Position numbers and translations under genes: made by a program. From the IMG/VR virus record IMGVR_UViG_3300032092_002775, positions 1 to 21,373 of that record: a stretch of DNA of 21,373 bases; one strand, given 5' to 3'. Shown here in pieces: positions 11,810 through 19,512 of this stretch. Each line of letters begins with the position of its first letter. The stretch's first letter is position 1. The stretch is from a virus. Below the pieces are notes generated by a model that ran no database searches, was not told the DNA's origin, and was given only the letters and a program-made list of their open reading frames with translations.

Positions 11810-11834
11810 TACTGGTTTTTCGTGGGTACTTTTA
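11810..11834 (-). promoter_or_regulatory. Conserved intergenic motif, copy 5
   Basis: On the minus strand TAAAAGTACCCACGAAAAAC is followed by CAGTA. This copy precedes the first gene of the minus-strand arm, where no upstream gene is close, which supports a promoter or operator role over an mRNA-internal one. Confidence 0.65.
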
Positions 11835-12039
11835 TGGGCGCGCCACGCCGGCACGTTGTGCTGTGCAACACGCTAGCCCCCTACTCTGCCCTCGTGCGCG
11901 CGAATGCCTCTGTGGCCGCATTGCGGGCCCGCCACGCCGTCGACGCGCCCTCCCCTACCCCGGCCCCTGCCCCCCTGTGGATAACGGCACCACGGCGATT
12001 TCCCACATTGCGAAATCTGCAGCCCCCGCCGCGCCAGTC

Positions 12040-12055
12040 TGGCATGATTCTTGCT
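12040..12055 (+). promoter_or_regulatory. Sigma-54-like promoter 1
   Basis: TGGCATG-ATTC-TTGCT matches the -24/-12 sigma-54 consensus TGGCACG-N4-TTGCW at all but one position and keeps the GG and GC doublets ten bases apart. It would start transcription near 12066, rightward to the head genes. Confidence 0.55.
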
Positions 12056-12080
12056 AGGCAATACGCGTGCCGTGGCATGC

Positions 12081-12096
12081 TGGCACGATTCTTGCA
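12081..12096 (+). promoter_or_regulatory. Sigma-54-like promoter 2
   Basis: CTGGCACGATTCTTGCA matches the sigma-54 consensus at every defined position. It lies 41 bases after the first and would start near 12107, inside the first palindrome of the array. No activator gene of the sigma-54 type is visible in the window, so a host activator would be needed. Confidence 0.65.
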
Positions 12097-12100
12097 TAGT

Positions 12101-12354
12101 AGTGAGCGCACACTAACTTATGTTGCGGTGCAATATGATAGTGAGCGCACACTGACCAAGCTGTTGCGCCGCAGCATGTTAGTGTGCGCACACTGGGGCG
12201 CTGGCAACGTGTTAGTGAGTACTCACTGGGGCTGGTGCAGTGCGGCATATTGTTGCGCCGCAACATGTTAGTGAGCGCTCACTGGGGCGTTGTGCACTGC
12301 AGCAAAATGGTGCGGTGCAACATAGGCAACCCGGCGCTTTGTTGCGACGCAGCA
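12101..12354. repeat. Interleaved array of two palindrome families
   Basis: Family 1 is AGTGAGCGCTCACT-like, at 12101, 12140, 12181, 12214 and 12270 (14 bases each; the last three are perfect palindromes). Family 2 is TGTTGCGCCGCAACA-like, at 12121, 12162, 12251, 12308 and 12340, with weaker forms near 12200, 12232 and 12290. In the first part members alternate about every 20 bases, close to two helical turns, which would place bound proteins on one face of the DNA. Operators, an enhancer for the sigma-54-like promoters, or a partition-type site are possible. Confidence 0.75.
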
Positions 12355-12507
12355 CCCCTTTCGGGTCCCGTCGGTCGGGTGGGCGGTGGCCCCGCCTCAG
12401 ACCAAAAGCTGCTCAATTCCAGATTTTTTCGCTCGAAACCTGAAAATTTTTTATATTTTTTCATAATGTGAAAAGTATAGAGAAAGTTGCGTAAACGCCA
12501 CACTTCT

Positions 12508-12528
12508 AAATGAGAATTGTTCTTATTT
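12508..12528. promoter_or_regulatory. 21-base imperfect palindrome, operator-like
   Basis: AAATGAGAA, then TTG, then TTCTTATTT: nine-base arms with one mismatch around three bases. It lies between the palindrome array and the AT-rich element. The layout is that of a dimeric repressor site; a Fur-like resemblance is weak. Confidence 0.4.
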
Positions 12529-12631
12529 GTCAGGGGTTGCGGGGGTTGTGCGGGGGTCCGTATAGAGAATTTGTATAGAGAAAAAAACCCGCTAAGTCAT
12601 TGATTTTATTGAATAGTTGACATAATTCTGT

Positions 12632-12766
12632 CAGGGGTAGTAGGGGTAGTAGGGGTCTAAACGACTTTTTTTATTTTTAAATGAAAAATGAAAAATAAAA
12701 TATCTACACCGACCTGGATTAGACCCCCGCTACCCCCGCTACCCCTGACAAATGTACGGACAAGTT
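12632..12766. repeat. AT-rich imperfect palindrome with G-rich nonamer arms, copy 2
   Basis: The arms at 12632-12659 and 12720-12747 consist of three GGGGTAGTA-type nonamers on one side and their CG-substituted complement on the other (24 of 28 pairs). The centre is AT-rich, with TTTTTAAAT and repeated AAAAAT as in copy 1, and the same ACAAATGT / CGGACAAGTT tail follows. It lies about 95 bases before the first head-module gene. Confidence 0.7.
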
Positions 12767-12859
12767 GACCCTGGATTGAGGTGGCAAACTGGCCGCAACT
12801 TGCCTGGTTGCCGGTCGATGGGGCGGTTGTCTAGAGAAAGCTGTATTGGTAGTATAGAG

Positions 12860-13084
12860 ATGAAAAGATACAACCCAAACACCAAGACACCCTTCAGGCG
12901 CGGCGACGTACGCCACGACGGGTACGTCTTTTTTGCCTACACCAACAAGAGAAAGGCCGACGGCCACTTTGTTGAGATCTGGCTCAGCCCGCAGGCATCG
13001 GATAAGGCCACGGCAAACGACCGAGCCAGGAAGAGGCTAAAGGCCCGTGGCAATCGACGCCAAGACGCCGCTGCCAACGCCTGA
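12860..13084 (+). CDS. Small protein like the N-terminal domain of phage HNH endonucleases (74 aa)
   Basis: ATG 12860 is chosen by the pattern, since MKRYNPNTKTPFRRGDVRHD and GYVFFAYTNK match the domain that precedes the nuclease part of many phage HNH or endonuclease VII-type proteins. Here the protein stops after a basic helix (ARKRLKARGNRRQ) and no HNH motif follows, so it is either a stand-alone version or a truncation. The first 36 codons of the longer frame are unrelated and lack the pattern. Its end overlaps the start of the intein-like gene by 38 bases. Confidence 0.7.
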   Translation: MKRYNPNTKTPFRRGDVRHDGYVFFAYTNKRKADGHFVEIWLSPQASDKATANDRARKRLKARGNRRQDAAANA

Positions 13085-14015
13085 CGGATGGACGGCGGCC
13101 TCAGACATACGGCCAGGAGACCTTGTGTTCTGCTCAGACGGTGGGACTCAGAGGGTCCTGTCGGTCCAGAGCCACATCCCGTCGGCCTGCTACAGGGTGG
13201 AGCTAAGCGGGGGTCTCTCGATCGTGGGCGATCACAACATGACTTTCTCCCTGCAGTGCCGCAAGTGGAGGAACCGCCTGCAGATGTGGATACGAAACCA
13301 GAGCTCCAAGTTTGCGAAGAAAAGGTTCCGAAGGCCCCTGGCCGTAAGAAGCGTGGCCCAGATGCTCGATGAGGGCCTGGACGACAACCGAAACAGAAAA
13401 AAGTGGGCACTTACTAACATCGAGCCTCTTAGGTACCCACACGTCGATCTTCCGGTCCCTCCCTACGTCCTCGGGCTGTGGCTTGGGTCGATGACAAAGT
13501 CCGGCAGGCACTGGGTCAGGGGCAAGGACATGGAGAGAATATCCAAGAAATGCCGCCGGCATGGGTTCTTCATAACCCAAAACCGCGGCGAGTTCTTCTT
13601 CCGGCCGAGTGTCAGGGAGTCTTTTACCTTCGCGGGTGCCCCGATACCGGACAAGATACCATCATCCTACCTGGAGAGCGACGTAGAGAGCCGACAGATG
13701 CTGCTTGAGGGGCTGATAGACTCCGAGGATGCCAAGAAACAGGCCCACGGAGAGGAGTGCTACACGATACAGGACTCCTGGCTATCGGCAAAGCGCAAGC
13801 AGCAGCTCCTGGAGAGCCTCGGACACACCACCTCGCTGACAAAAAGGGACGACAGGGCACGTTTTGCTCTTAATTTTTGCAAAATACTGACCCCGGCACC
13901 CAAAAATCGTCGCCAAATAGTGAAAATTGACAAAATTAGGCCCAGACAGTGCGTACACATCGTGACAGAGCACGATTTTGTCGCCGCGGAGGGCTTTTTG
14001 AGCGTAAAGATGTGA
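13047..14015 (+). CDS. Stand-alone intein-like (Hint plus LAGLIDADG) protein without splice residues
   Basis: The 322-residue product looks like a complete intein freed from its host protein. Block A is IDAKTPLPTPDGW, then DIRPGDLVF (to about residue 30). A block B-like GDH lies at 61-63. Two degenerate LAGLIDADG motifs follow: VLGLWLGSMT at about 141-150, where the usual catalytic Asp is Ser, and LLEGLIDSED at 219-228. The C-terminal block is CVHIVTEHDFVAAEGFL (302-318), ending SVKM. The intein start Cys/Ser is absent and the terminal His-Asn is replaced, so splicing is not expected. GTG 13047 is the start (AGAGG upstream); an in-frame stop is nine bases before it. The terminase gene begins three bases after its stop. 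Confidence 0.8.
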   Translation: MAIDAKTPLPTPDGWTAASDIRPGDLVFCSDGGTQRVLSVQSHIPSACYRVELSGGLSIVGDHNMTFSLQCRKWRNRLQMWIRNQSSKFAKKRFRRPLAVRSVAQMLDEGLDDNRNRKKWALTNIEPLRYPHVDLPVPPYVLGLWLGSMTKSGRHWVRGKDMERISKKCRRHGFFITQNRGEFFFRPSVRESFTFAGAPIPDKIPSSYLESDVESRQMLLEGLIDSEDAKKQAHGEECYTIQDSWLSAKRKQQLLESLGHTTSLTKRDDRARFALNFCKILTPAPKNRRQIVKIDKIRPRQCVHIVTEHDFVAAEGFLSVKM

Positions 14016-14018
14016 AAA

Positions 14019-15455
14019 ATGTTGAATAAGGCACAGGAAAAGGTCCTAGCGGACTTCGCAAAGAACAACCGTCACTGGCCAAAGCACCAGCTTGACGCCG
14101 CACTGTGGCAGGTGAGGTGGGAGCTGGAGGCCCTGCCTCACCAGCAGGAGCCGGAGGACGGCGAGTACGACACGTTTCTGATGCTGGCAGGCCGTGGGTC
14201 GGGAAAGACCCACACCGCGAGCCACTGGATCGGTATACGTGCATGGAAGTACCCCGAGACGCGCTGGCTGGTCACGGCACCCACATCGAACGACATACGG
14301 GCGACGTGTTTTGAGGGAGACTCGGGCCTTCTTAACATCATCCCCCAGTCGCTGATACAGGACTACAACAAGTCGCTGTTTGAGATCACGTTGGTCAACG
14401 GCTCGATCATACAGGGCATACCTGGATCGGAGCCCGAGCGATACCGAGGCAAGCAGTACCACGGTGCCTGGTTCGACGAGCTCTGCGCCTTTGAGTACAT
14501 CGACGACGCATACGACCAGGTACAGTTCACGCTGCGTTTGAGGCACCCCAACATCGAGCGCGTCCAGCAGATCATCACGACAACACCCAAGCCCAAGGAG
14601 CTGATAGTGGACCTGGCCGAGGGAAAGGTCGGGGGCGATGTATACATGGTCAACGCCAGCTCCTACGACAACCGACAGAACCTGTCGGCGACGTTCTTCA
14701 AGCAGCTCGAGACCTACGAGGGCACCGACCTCGGAAAGCAGGAGATCTACGGCGAGATCCTGAACCCAGAGGATGCCGGTATCGTAAAACGGAAGTGGTT
14801 CCGGATGTGGCCGGCCAAAAAGGAGACACCGACCCTGGAGTACGTCATCGCATCCTACGACCCGGCCACCTCCGAGAAGACGCACAACGACCCCACCGCG
14901 TGCGAGGTCTGGGGAATATTTGAGCAGCAGGATGCCGGGACCTGTGTCATGCTGCTGGATGCCTGGGACGGTCACCTATCATACCCCGAGCTGCGAAAGA
15001 AGGTAATCAGCGACTTCAAGGAGGTGGTGTACGGCGCGGACAACTCGTTTGCCAAGGGAAGAAAGGCAGACCTGATCCTGATGGAGGACAAATCGGCAGG
15101 TATATCGCTCATCCAGGAGCTACAGATGGCCGGAGTGCCCGTCCGAGCTTACAACCCTGGCAGGGCCGACAAGGTCCAGCGTATCAACATCGTCGCGCCA
15201 CTGATAGCCAAGGGAAAGGTCTACCTCCCGGAGGATCCCAAAAAGCCTGGCGAGTTTGCCGAGTGGGCCAAGCGATTCCTGCGACAGGTATGCTCCTTCC
15301 CCGAGTCCGGCGGCCACGACGACTACGTCGACAGCCTATCCCAAGCGCTTAGGGTACTGAGAGACTCCGGGTGGCTACAGCTGGACCCTCTCCCACCCCG
15401 CGACTACCAGTACGCCGACGACAAGAGGCAGCGAGTCAACCCATACGCCCAGTAG
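14019..15455 (+). CDS. terL: Terminase large subunit
   Basis: The packaging motor cuts concatemeric DNA and pumps it into proheads using ATP. Walker A is AGRGSGKT (57-64), Walker B is GAWFDEL (149-155, D153 and E154), and the coupling motif is ITTTP (186-190). The C-terminal nuclease has ASYDPA (D281), LMEDKSAG (E356, D357) and HDDYVDS (D434, D435, D438), so both activities look intact. The 478-residue length is normal and the gene is not interrupted. No small terminase gene is recognised nearby. It starts three bases after the stop of the intein-like gene, suggesting coupled translation. Confidence 0.95.
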   Translation: MLNKAQEKVLADFAKNNRHWPKHQLDAALWQVRWELEALPHQQEPEDGEYDTFLMLAGRGSGKTHTASHWIGIRAWKYPETRWLVTAPTSNDIRATCFEGDSGLLNIIPQSLIQDYNKSLFEITLVNGSIIQGIPGSEPERYRGKQYHGAWFDELCAFEYIDDAYDQVQFTLRLRHPNIERVQQIITTTPKPKELIVDLAEGKVGGDVYMVNASSYDNRQNLSATFFKQLETYEGTDLGKQEIYGEILNPEDAGIVKRKWFRMWPAKKETPTLEYVIASYDPATSEKTHNDPTACEVWGIFEQQDAGTCVMLLDAWDGHLSYPELRKKVISDFKEVVYGADNSFAKGRKADLILMEDKSAGISLIQELQMAGVPVRAYNPGRADKVQRINIVAPLIAKGKVYLPEDPKKPGEFAEWAKRFLRQVCSFPESGGHDDYVDSLSQALRVLRDSGWLQLDPLPPRDYQYADDKRQRVNPYAQ

Positions 15456-15508
15456 GCCCGGTCTATGGTTTTTTGTGTATGAGTTGGGATAGGGAGACAC
15501 AAACAACA

Positions 15509-16759
15509 ATGAACCCCATCAAATCACCGCGCGAGATGCTGTTCGAGATGGCAGGCATTCCCTCCTTCGCGGGAGGGAGCCAGGTGCCAAAGATTGGCGC
15601 CGAGATGTACAAGCTCATCACCAGCGCCATTGAGCGTTACACGAAGGCATACGGGAAGCCGCCACCGGCGGAGGATGTCAAGGCACTACGTGCCCACGTA
15701 GAGCAGATCTCCAAGAAGAGCGAGATCAAGAGCGATCCAGCGACGCAGGCACGGGCGCGTCACGAGATGGCGACAGACCCCAACCTGATCAACCCAGAGG
15801 GGCCGGACCCATTCCTGACCAAGGCCGTAACCGGCCGGACCGTGAAGAGCACGTACCTCAAGCCCAAGGTGCAGGACATCAACGACCCCAACGTCCGCGC
15901 CAACATCGAGACAAAGCAGGCCTCGGGCGAGCTGGAGGAGGTACTGCCCGAGTCAATCACGCCAAGCGCGGACTACATGGGACGCATGGGTGCCGCGATC
16001 GAGAACGCCACGCTTGCATCTGGAAAGACTCCCCTGATCGACAAGCTGAAGCTAGAGTTTTTTAAAAAGAACAAGAGATACCCCACCGACGAGGAGCTGG
16101 AGGTCATCATCGCCGAGTTCAACCCGGCACGGCACCAGTACGGCGAGAAGGGCGCGTCGATCGTGGCAGAGAGACCTCCCACGGCGAAGGGAATGTCGGA
16201 GTGGAGGCAGCAGGCCAGAACAGAGGGCCTGCCGGAGTCGGCGCTGGAAAAGCCGCCCGCAGATTACCCGCAGCACCTGCTGGACGCTCTCAACCTATCG
16301 CGTGGAGTACAGCCCGGCACAAAACCGCTGTCAAGCCAGCGCATCAACCCAGACCGCGCATACGCCGGCGGAAGAAACGTCGCGCCCATGACACCGAGAG
16401 AGATGCAGGCCATGATGGTCGCGTACGGAAAGAACCCGCGATCGTTTGAGGACATCGCATCGCGCGCGACACCCGCCGCAGCAAAACCATCCGCACTTAA
16501 AAGGTTAGGAAAACGGTCGATGCAGGGCCTTGGTTTTGCGTCTGTGCCGTTCAGTGCCATGGCCATGGAAGATTACAGAAAACAGGGAGACCTACCTGGC
16601 GAGATTTTGTCAGGCATCGAGACCGCAGCAAACGCCGCCGCGATGTTCCCGCCACTTAGCGCACCCGCCACCGTGGTAGGGTTAGGCGCGATGGGCGCAA
16701 ACATGGCAAGAGAATATCTTGCGCCAGAGTACCGATCCGTTATGGAAGATTACAAATAA
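15509..16759 (+). CDS. Unknown head-module protein (416 aa)
   Basis: The start is ATG 15509 (MNPIKSPREMLFEMAGIPSF) because AGGGAG lies upstream; frame upstream of it overlaps the terminase. The first 250 residues are hydrophilic and helical, with repeated lysine-rich stretches and a KRYPTDEELEVIIAEF segment. Near the C-terminus is an alanine/glycine-rich hydrophobic region (AAMFPPLSAPATVVGLGAMG) that could be a membrane-active helix. Position between terminase and portal suggests a virion or ejection protein. Not recognised as a family. Confidence 0.8.
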   Translation: MNPIKSPREMLFEMAGIPSFAGGSQVPKIGAEMYKLITSAIERYTKAYGKPPPAEDVKALRAHVEQISKKSEIKSDPATQARARHEMATDPNLINPEGPDPFLTKAVTGRTVKSTYLKPKVQDINDPNVRANIETKQASGELEEVLPESITPSADYMGRMGAAIENATLASGKTPLIDKLKLEFFKKNKRYPTDEELEVIIAEFNPARHQYGEKGASIVAERPPTAKGMSEWRQQARTEGLPESALEKPPADYPQHLLDALNLSRGVQPGTKPLSSQRINPDRAYAGGRNVAPMTPREMQAMMVAYGKNPRSFEDIASRATPAAAKPSALKRLGKRSMQGLGFASVPFSAMAMEDYRKQGDLPGEILSGIETAANAAAMFPPLSAPATVVGLGAMGANMAREYLAPEYRSVMEDYK

Positions 16760-19512
16760 TGCCACAAATCCCCAAGATGCCAATCCAGCAGGGTGCAAAC
16801 CTTGCATCGCTCGACCTGGAGTCCTCGGAGAACTACGAGGAGGCCATGATGCAGGAGGCCGAGATCGAGCACTACGAGGACGTGCTTGGGCTAGAGCCAG
16901 GACAGGCAGAAGAAGAGGTCATCGAGTTAGATGATGGCTCCGTGGTCATCAACTACCGGCCCACCGAGGGACCGCTAAAGAACCCAGAGTTTTATGCAAA
17001 CCTGGCCGAGCTACTAGACGAGAGCGTTCTGTCTTCGCTCTCTACCGAGTACAACGAGTACATCCAGGTAGACAAAGAGGCACGCAAGGAGAGAGATAAG
17101 CAGTATGAAGAAGGACTACGAAGGACAGGACTTGGAAAGGACGCGCCAGGTGGCGCAACTTTTGACGGAGCTTCCAAGGTTGTGCACCCTGTCATGGCAG
17201 AGGCTTGCGTTGACTTCGCGGCGTCTAGCTCGCGCGAGCTTCTCCCGCCTGACGGAATCGTTAAGTCGGAGATAAAGGGCGAGGCGGACCGCCAGCGCGT
17301 AGACGTTGCCGAGCGCAAGTCTCAGTTCCTAAACTGGCAGCTCACGGAGCAGATTGAAGAGTACCGCGACGAGATGGAGCAGGCGCTGACCCAGCTGCCG
17401 CTTGGCGGATCGCAGTACTTCAAATGGCGATGGGATGGAGAGCAAAAGAGACCCACCTGCGAGTGGATCCCGATTGATAACATCTTCCTGCCGTACGCCA
17501 CGACAAACTTCTACACATCGCCCCGCGTAACCGAGGTGCAGGACATTACGGAGGACACGTTCCTACAGCGCGTTGATGCCGGCATCTACCGCAACATCGG
17601 CGACCTGGTCGTGTCGGAGCTGCCGCAGGACAACATGACGCGCTCGCAAAAGGCCAACGACAAGATCGAGGGCAAGGAGGCGCCGACAAAAAACATCGAC
17701 GGCGTACGCCGCGTGTACGAGATTACGTGCTTCTTGAGGCTAGAGGACGACCCTGAGACCAACGGCGCACGAGCGCCGTACATCCTCACGATTGACGAGG
17801 ACACCGACAAGGTCCTCTCGCTGTACAGAAACTGGGAGGCGGGAGATGAGAAGCTTACAAAACTGGACTGGATCGTCGAGTTTAAGTTTATTCCTTGGCG
17901 CGGTGCTTACGCCATTGGCCTGCCTCACCTTATTGGCGGTCTTAGTGCCGCTCTCACTGGCGCTTTGCGTGCCCTACTGGATTCGGCGCACATTAACAAC
18001 AGCCAGACGATGCTTAAACTCAAGGGCGGAAGAATCTCCGGCCAGAGCGACAGAATTGAGCCTACCCAGGTTCTAGAAATCGAAGGTGCCCCTGGTGTGG
18101 ACGACGTCCGCAAGTTGGCTATGCCGTTGCCGTTTAACCAACCCTCAAGCGTTCTTTACAACCTTCTTGGGTGGTTGACCGACGCCGCGAAAGGGGTCGT
18201 TACGACCGCCGAAGAGAAAATTGGCGACGCAAACGCTAACACGCCAGTGGGCACCACCCAGGCACTGATCGAGCAGGGCGCGAAGGTATTCTCAAGCATC
18301 CACGCACGCCTGCATCGGTCTCAGGCCAAGTCGTTAAAGATCCTATCGCGTATCAATCACTGGTACCTGGAGGAGATGGACAACGAGTCCGGCTCCGAGA
18401 TCGAGGTCCGCGACTTTGCATCCAACAACGACGTCCGGCCAGTGTCGGACCCGAACATTTTCTCTGAGACGCAGCGGCTTGCACAGGCACAGGCAGTTCT
18501 GCAGATGGCAAACGCGGCGCCTCAGTTGTACGACCTTCGGGCTGCCCACCGGAGGGTTCTGAAGCAGCTGAAAGTTCCTGCAATTAGTGAGATATTGCCA
18601 GATCCGGATGGAATCAAGGAAGCAAACCCTGCCCTGGAGAACGTTGCAATGTCCATGGGCCGCCCCGCGGCGGCTTATCCGGATCAGGACCACTTGGCGC
18701 ACATCAAGGTTCACTTGGCGTATGCCCAGGACCCCAACTACGGTGGCAGCCCACTCATTGGCCCGACCTTCGCGCCGCACGCGCTGGAGCACATCAAGCA
18801 GCACCTGACGCTGCACTACCTGCAGTCGATGCGTGCATACGTCGCCGAAGCATCCGGCGGAAGCGATACTCTTGGACTGCACGAGGAGAAGCCGCTCTCG
18901 CTCGAGGACCAGAAGGCACTGGCGCTTGCCGCGGAGATGGTATCCATGGACGCACAGACCACGTTCCAGACCGCACAGCCCATGATCCAGCAGCTTGCCC
19001 AGAAGGTTCAACAGGCACAGAAGGCCAAGATGGAGCAGATGGCATCTAACGACCCAACGGCTCAGGCACTTCTCAAGACGCAGATGGCCGAGACGCAACG
19101 CAAGGCACAGGAGGCACAGGCCAAGCTTCAGCAGGAGATGTCCAAGCACCAGCAGGACTACCAGCTCAAGGTGGCCGAGCTGGAGCAGAAGGTCCAGGAG
19201 CTCATCGCCAAGTACCAGACCCAGAGCCAGGTCGACAGCCAGAAAAACTCGACCAACATCGCGCTTGCAAACATCAACAACGCCTCGCGCGAGCGCGTGG
19301 CCGCGATGCAGGCCGGGTCCCAGATGGACGGCCTGCAGGCCCAGCTGGCTCACGAGCAGGCCATGTCGGCAATCGACGCGATCAACACCGCCGATACCGA
19401 CATCCGCCAGCACGGGATTGCAATCGAGCAGGCAGCGTTTCAGAAACAGGCAGAGGCCGTACAGGCCGCAATAGACCAGCAGCAACAACAACCACCACAA
19501 GGAGTAGTGTAA
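16759..19512 (+). CDS. Portal protein, P22-like (917 aa)
   Basis: The portal forms the dodecameric ring at the head vertex through which DNA passes. The region from about residue 80 has portal features: KDAPGGATFDGASKVVHPVM, FAASSSRELLPPDG, then LTQLPLGGSQYFKWRW and WIPIDNIFLPYA. The C-terminal 170 residues or so are a Gln/Lys/Ala-rich coiled coil (AQAKLQQEMSKHQQDYQLKV) ending in a glutamine-rich tail, consistent with the long crown helix of P22-type portals. It overlaps the upstream stop by one base (TAATG). At 917 residues it is longer than the P22 protein. Family assignment is by pattern. Confidence 0.88.
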   Translation: MPQIPKMPIQQGANLASLDLESSENYEEAMMQEAEIEHYEDVLGLEPGQAEEEVIELDDGSVVINYRPTEGPLKNPEFYANLAELLDESVLSSLSTEYNEYIQVDKEARKERDKQYEEGLRRTGLGKDAPGGATFDGASKVVHPVMAEACVDFAASSSRELLPPDGIVKSEIKGEADRQRVDVAERKSQFLNWQLTEQIEEYRDEMEQALTQLPLGGSQYFKWRWDGEQKRPTCEWIPIDNIFLPYATTNFYTSPRVTEVQDITEDTFLQRVDAGIYRNIGDLVVSELPQDNMTRSQKANDKIEGKEAPTKNIDGVRRVYEITCFLRLEDDPETNGARAPYILTIDEDTDKVLSLYRNWEAGDEKLTKLDWIVEFKFIPWRGAYAIGLPHLIGGLSAALTGALRALLDSAHINNSQTMLKLKGGRISGQSDRIEPTQVLEIEGAPGVDDVRKLAMPLPFNQPSSVLYNLLGWLTDAAKGVVTTAEEKIGDANANTPVGTTQALIEQGAKVFSSIHARLHRSQAKSLKILSRINHWYLEEMDNESGSEIEVRDFASNNDVRPVSDPNIFSETQRLAQAQAVLQMANAAPQLYDLRAAHRRVLKQLKVPAISEILPDPDGIKEANPALENVAMSMGRPAAAYPDQDHLAHIKVHLAYAQDPNYGGSPLIGPTFAPHALEHIKQHLTLHYLQSMRAYVAEASGGSDTLGLHEEKPLSLEDQKALALAAEMVSMDAQTTFQTAQPMIQQLAQKVQQAQKAKMEQMASNDPTAQALLKTQMAETQRKAQEAQAKLQQEMSKHQQDYQLKVAELEQKVQELIAKYQTQSQVDSQKNSTNIALANINNASRERVAAMQAGSQMDGLQAQLAHEQAMSAIDAINTADTDIRQHGIAIEQAAFQKQAEAVQAAIDQQQQQPPQGVV

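Larger units (their letters stand above)
11835..12859. other. Non-coding control region between the two arms
   Basis: No convincing gene is seen on either strand in these 1025 bases. The first 200 are very C-rich and hold one exact DnaA-box 9-mer (TGTGGATAA at 11976-11984). Then come two sigma-54-like promoters, an array of palindromes to 12354, an AT-rich stretch with T-runs (12420-12470), a 21-base palindrome, four copies of GTATAGAGA and the second copy of the AT-rich palindromic element. Minus-strand genes leave from its left edge and head genes from its right edge. Confidence 0.75.
12475..12860 (+). repeat. Dispersed GTATAGAGA repeats
   Basis: The exact nonamer GTATAGAGA occurs at 12475, 12560, 12573 and 12852, with a GTCTAGAGA variant at 12829. 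The last copy abuts the first plus-strand ATG. The sequence resembles the start-site end of single-subunit phage polymerase promoters (TATAGGGAGA type), but bases further upstream are not conserved and no such polymerase is in the window. Confidence 0.4.

Noticed and set aside
7638-11834. CRISPR array suggested by regularly repeated short sequences
   Set aside because: The repeats are separated by genes, not by uniform spacers, and lie at gene starts.
8034-11984. DnaA boxes (TGTGGATAA at 8034 and 11976) as proof of an origin
   Set aside because: Only two isolated copies, one inside a gene; a single 9-mer in this length is expected by chance.
12236-12256. A third sigma-54-like promoter at GGCATATTGTTGC
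   Set aside because: The GG and GC doublets are nine bases apart, not ten, and the sequence belongs to the palindrome array.
11582-12271. Plus-strand open frame of 229 codons across the control region
   Set aside because: It crosses a real minus-strand gene, the palindrome array and the promoters, has no ribosome-binding site and its composition follows the repeats.
14019-15455. An intein inside the terminase gene
   Set aside because: All ATPase and nuclease motifs are at normal spacing and the length is normal; the intein-like sequence is a separate gene upstream.
18343-19500. Long minus-strand frame (385 codons) opposite the portal
   Set aside because: The product is a Leu/Val/Cys-rich mirror of the portal coiled coil and is against the direction of the whole head module.
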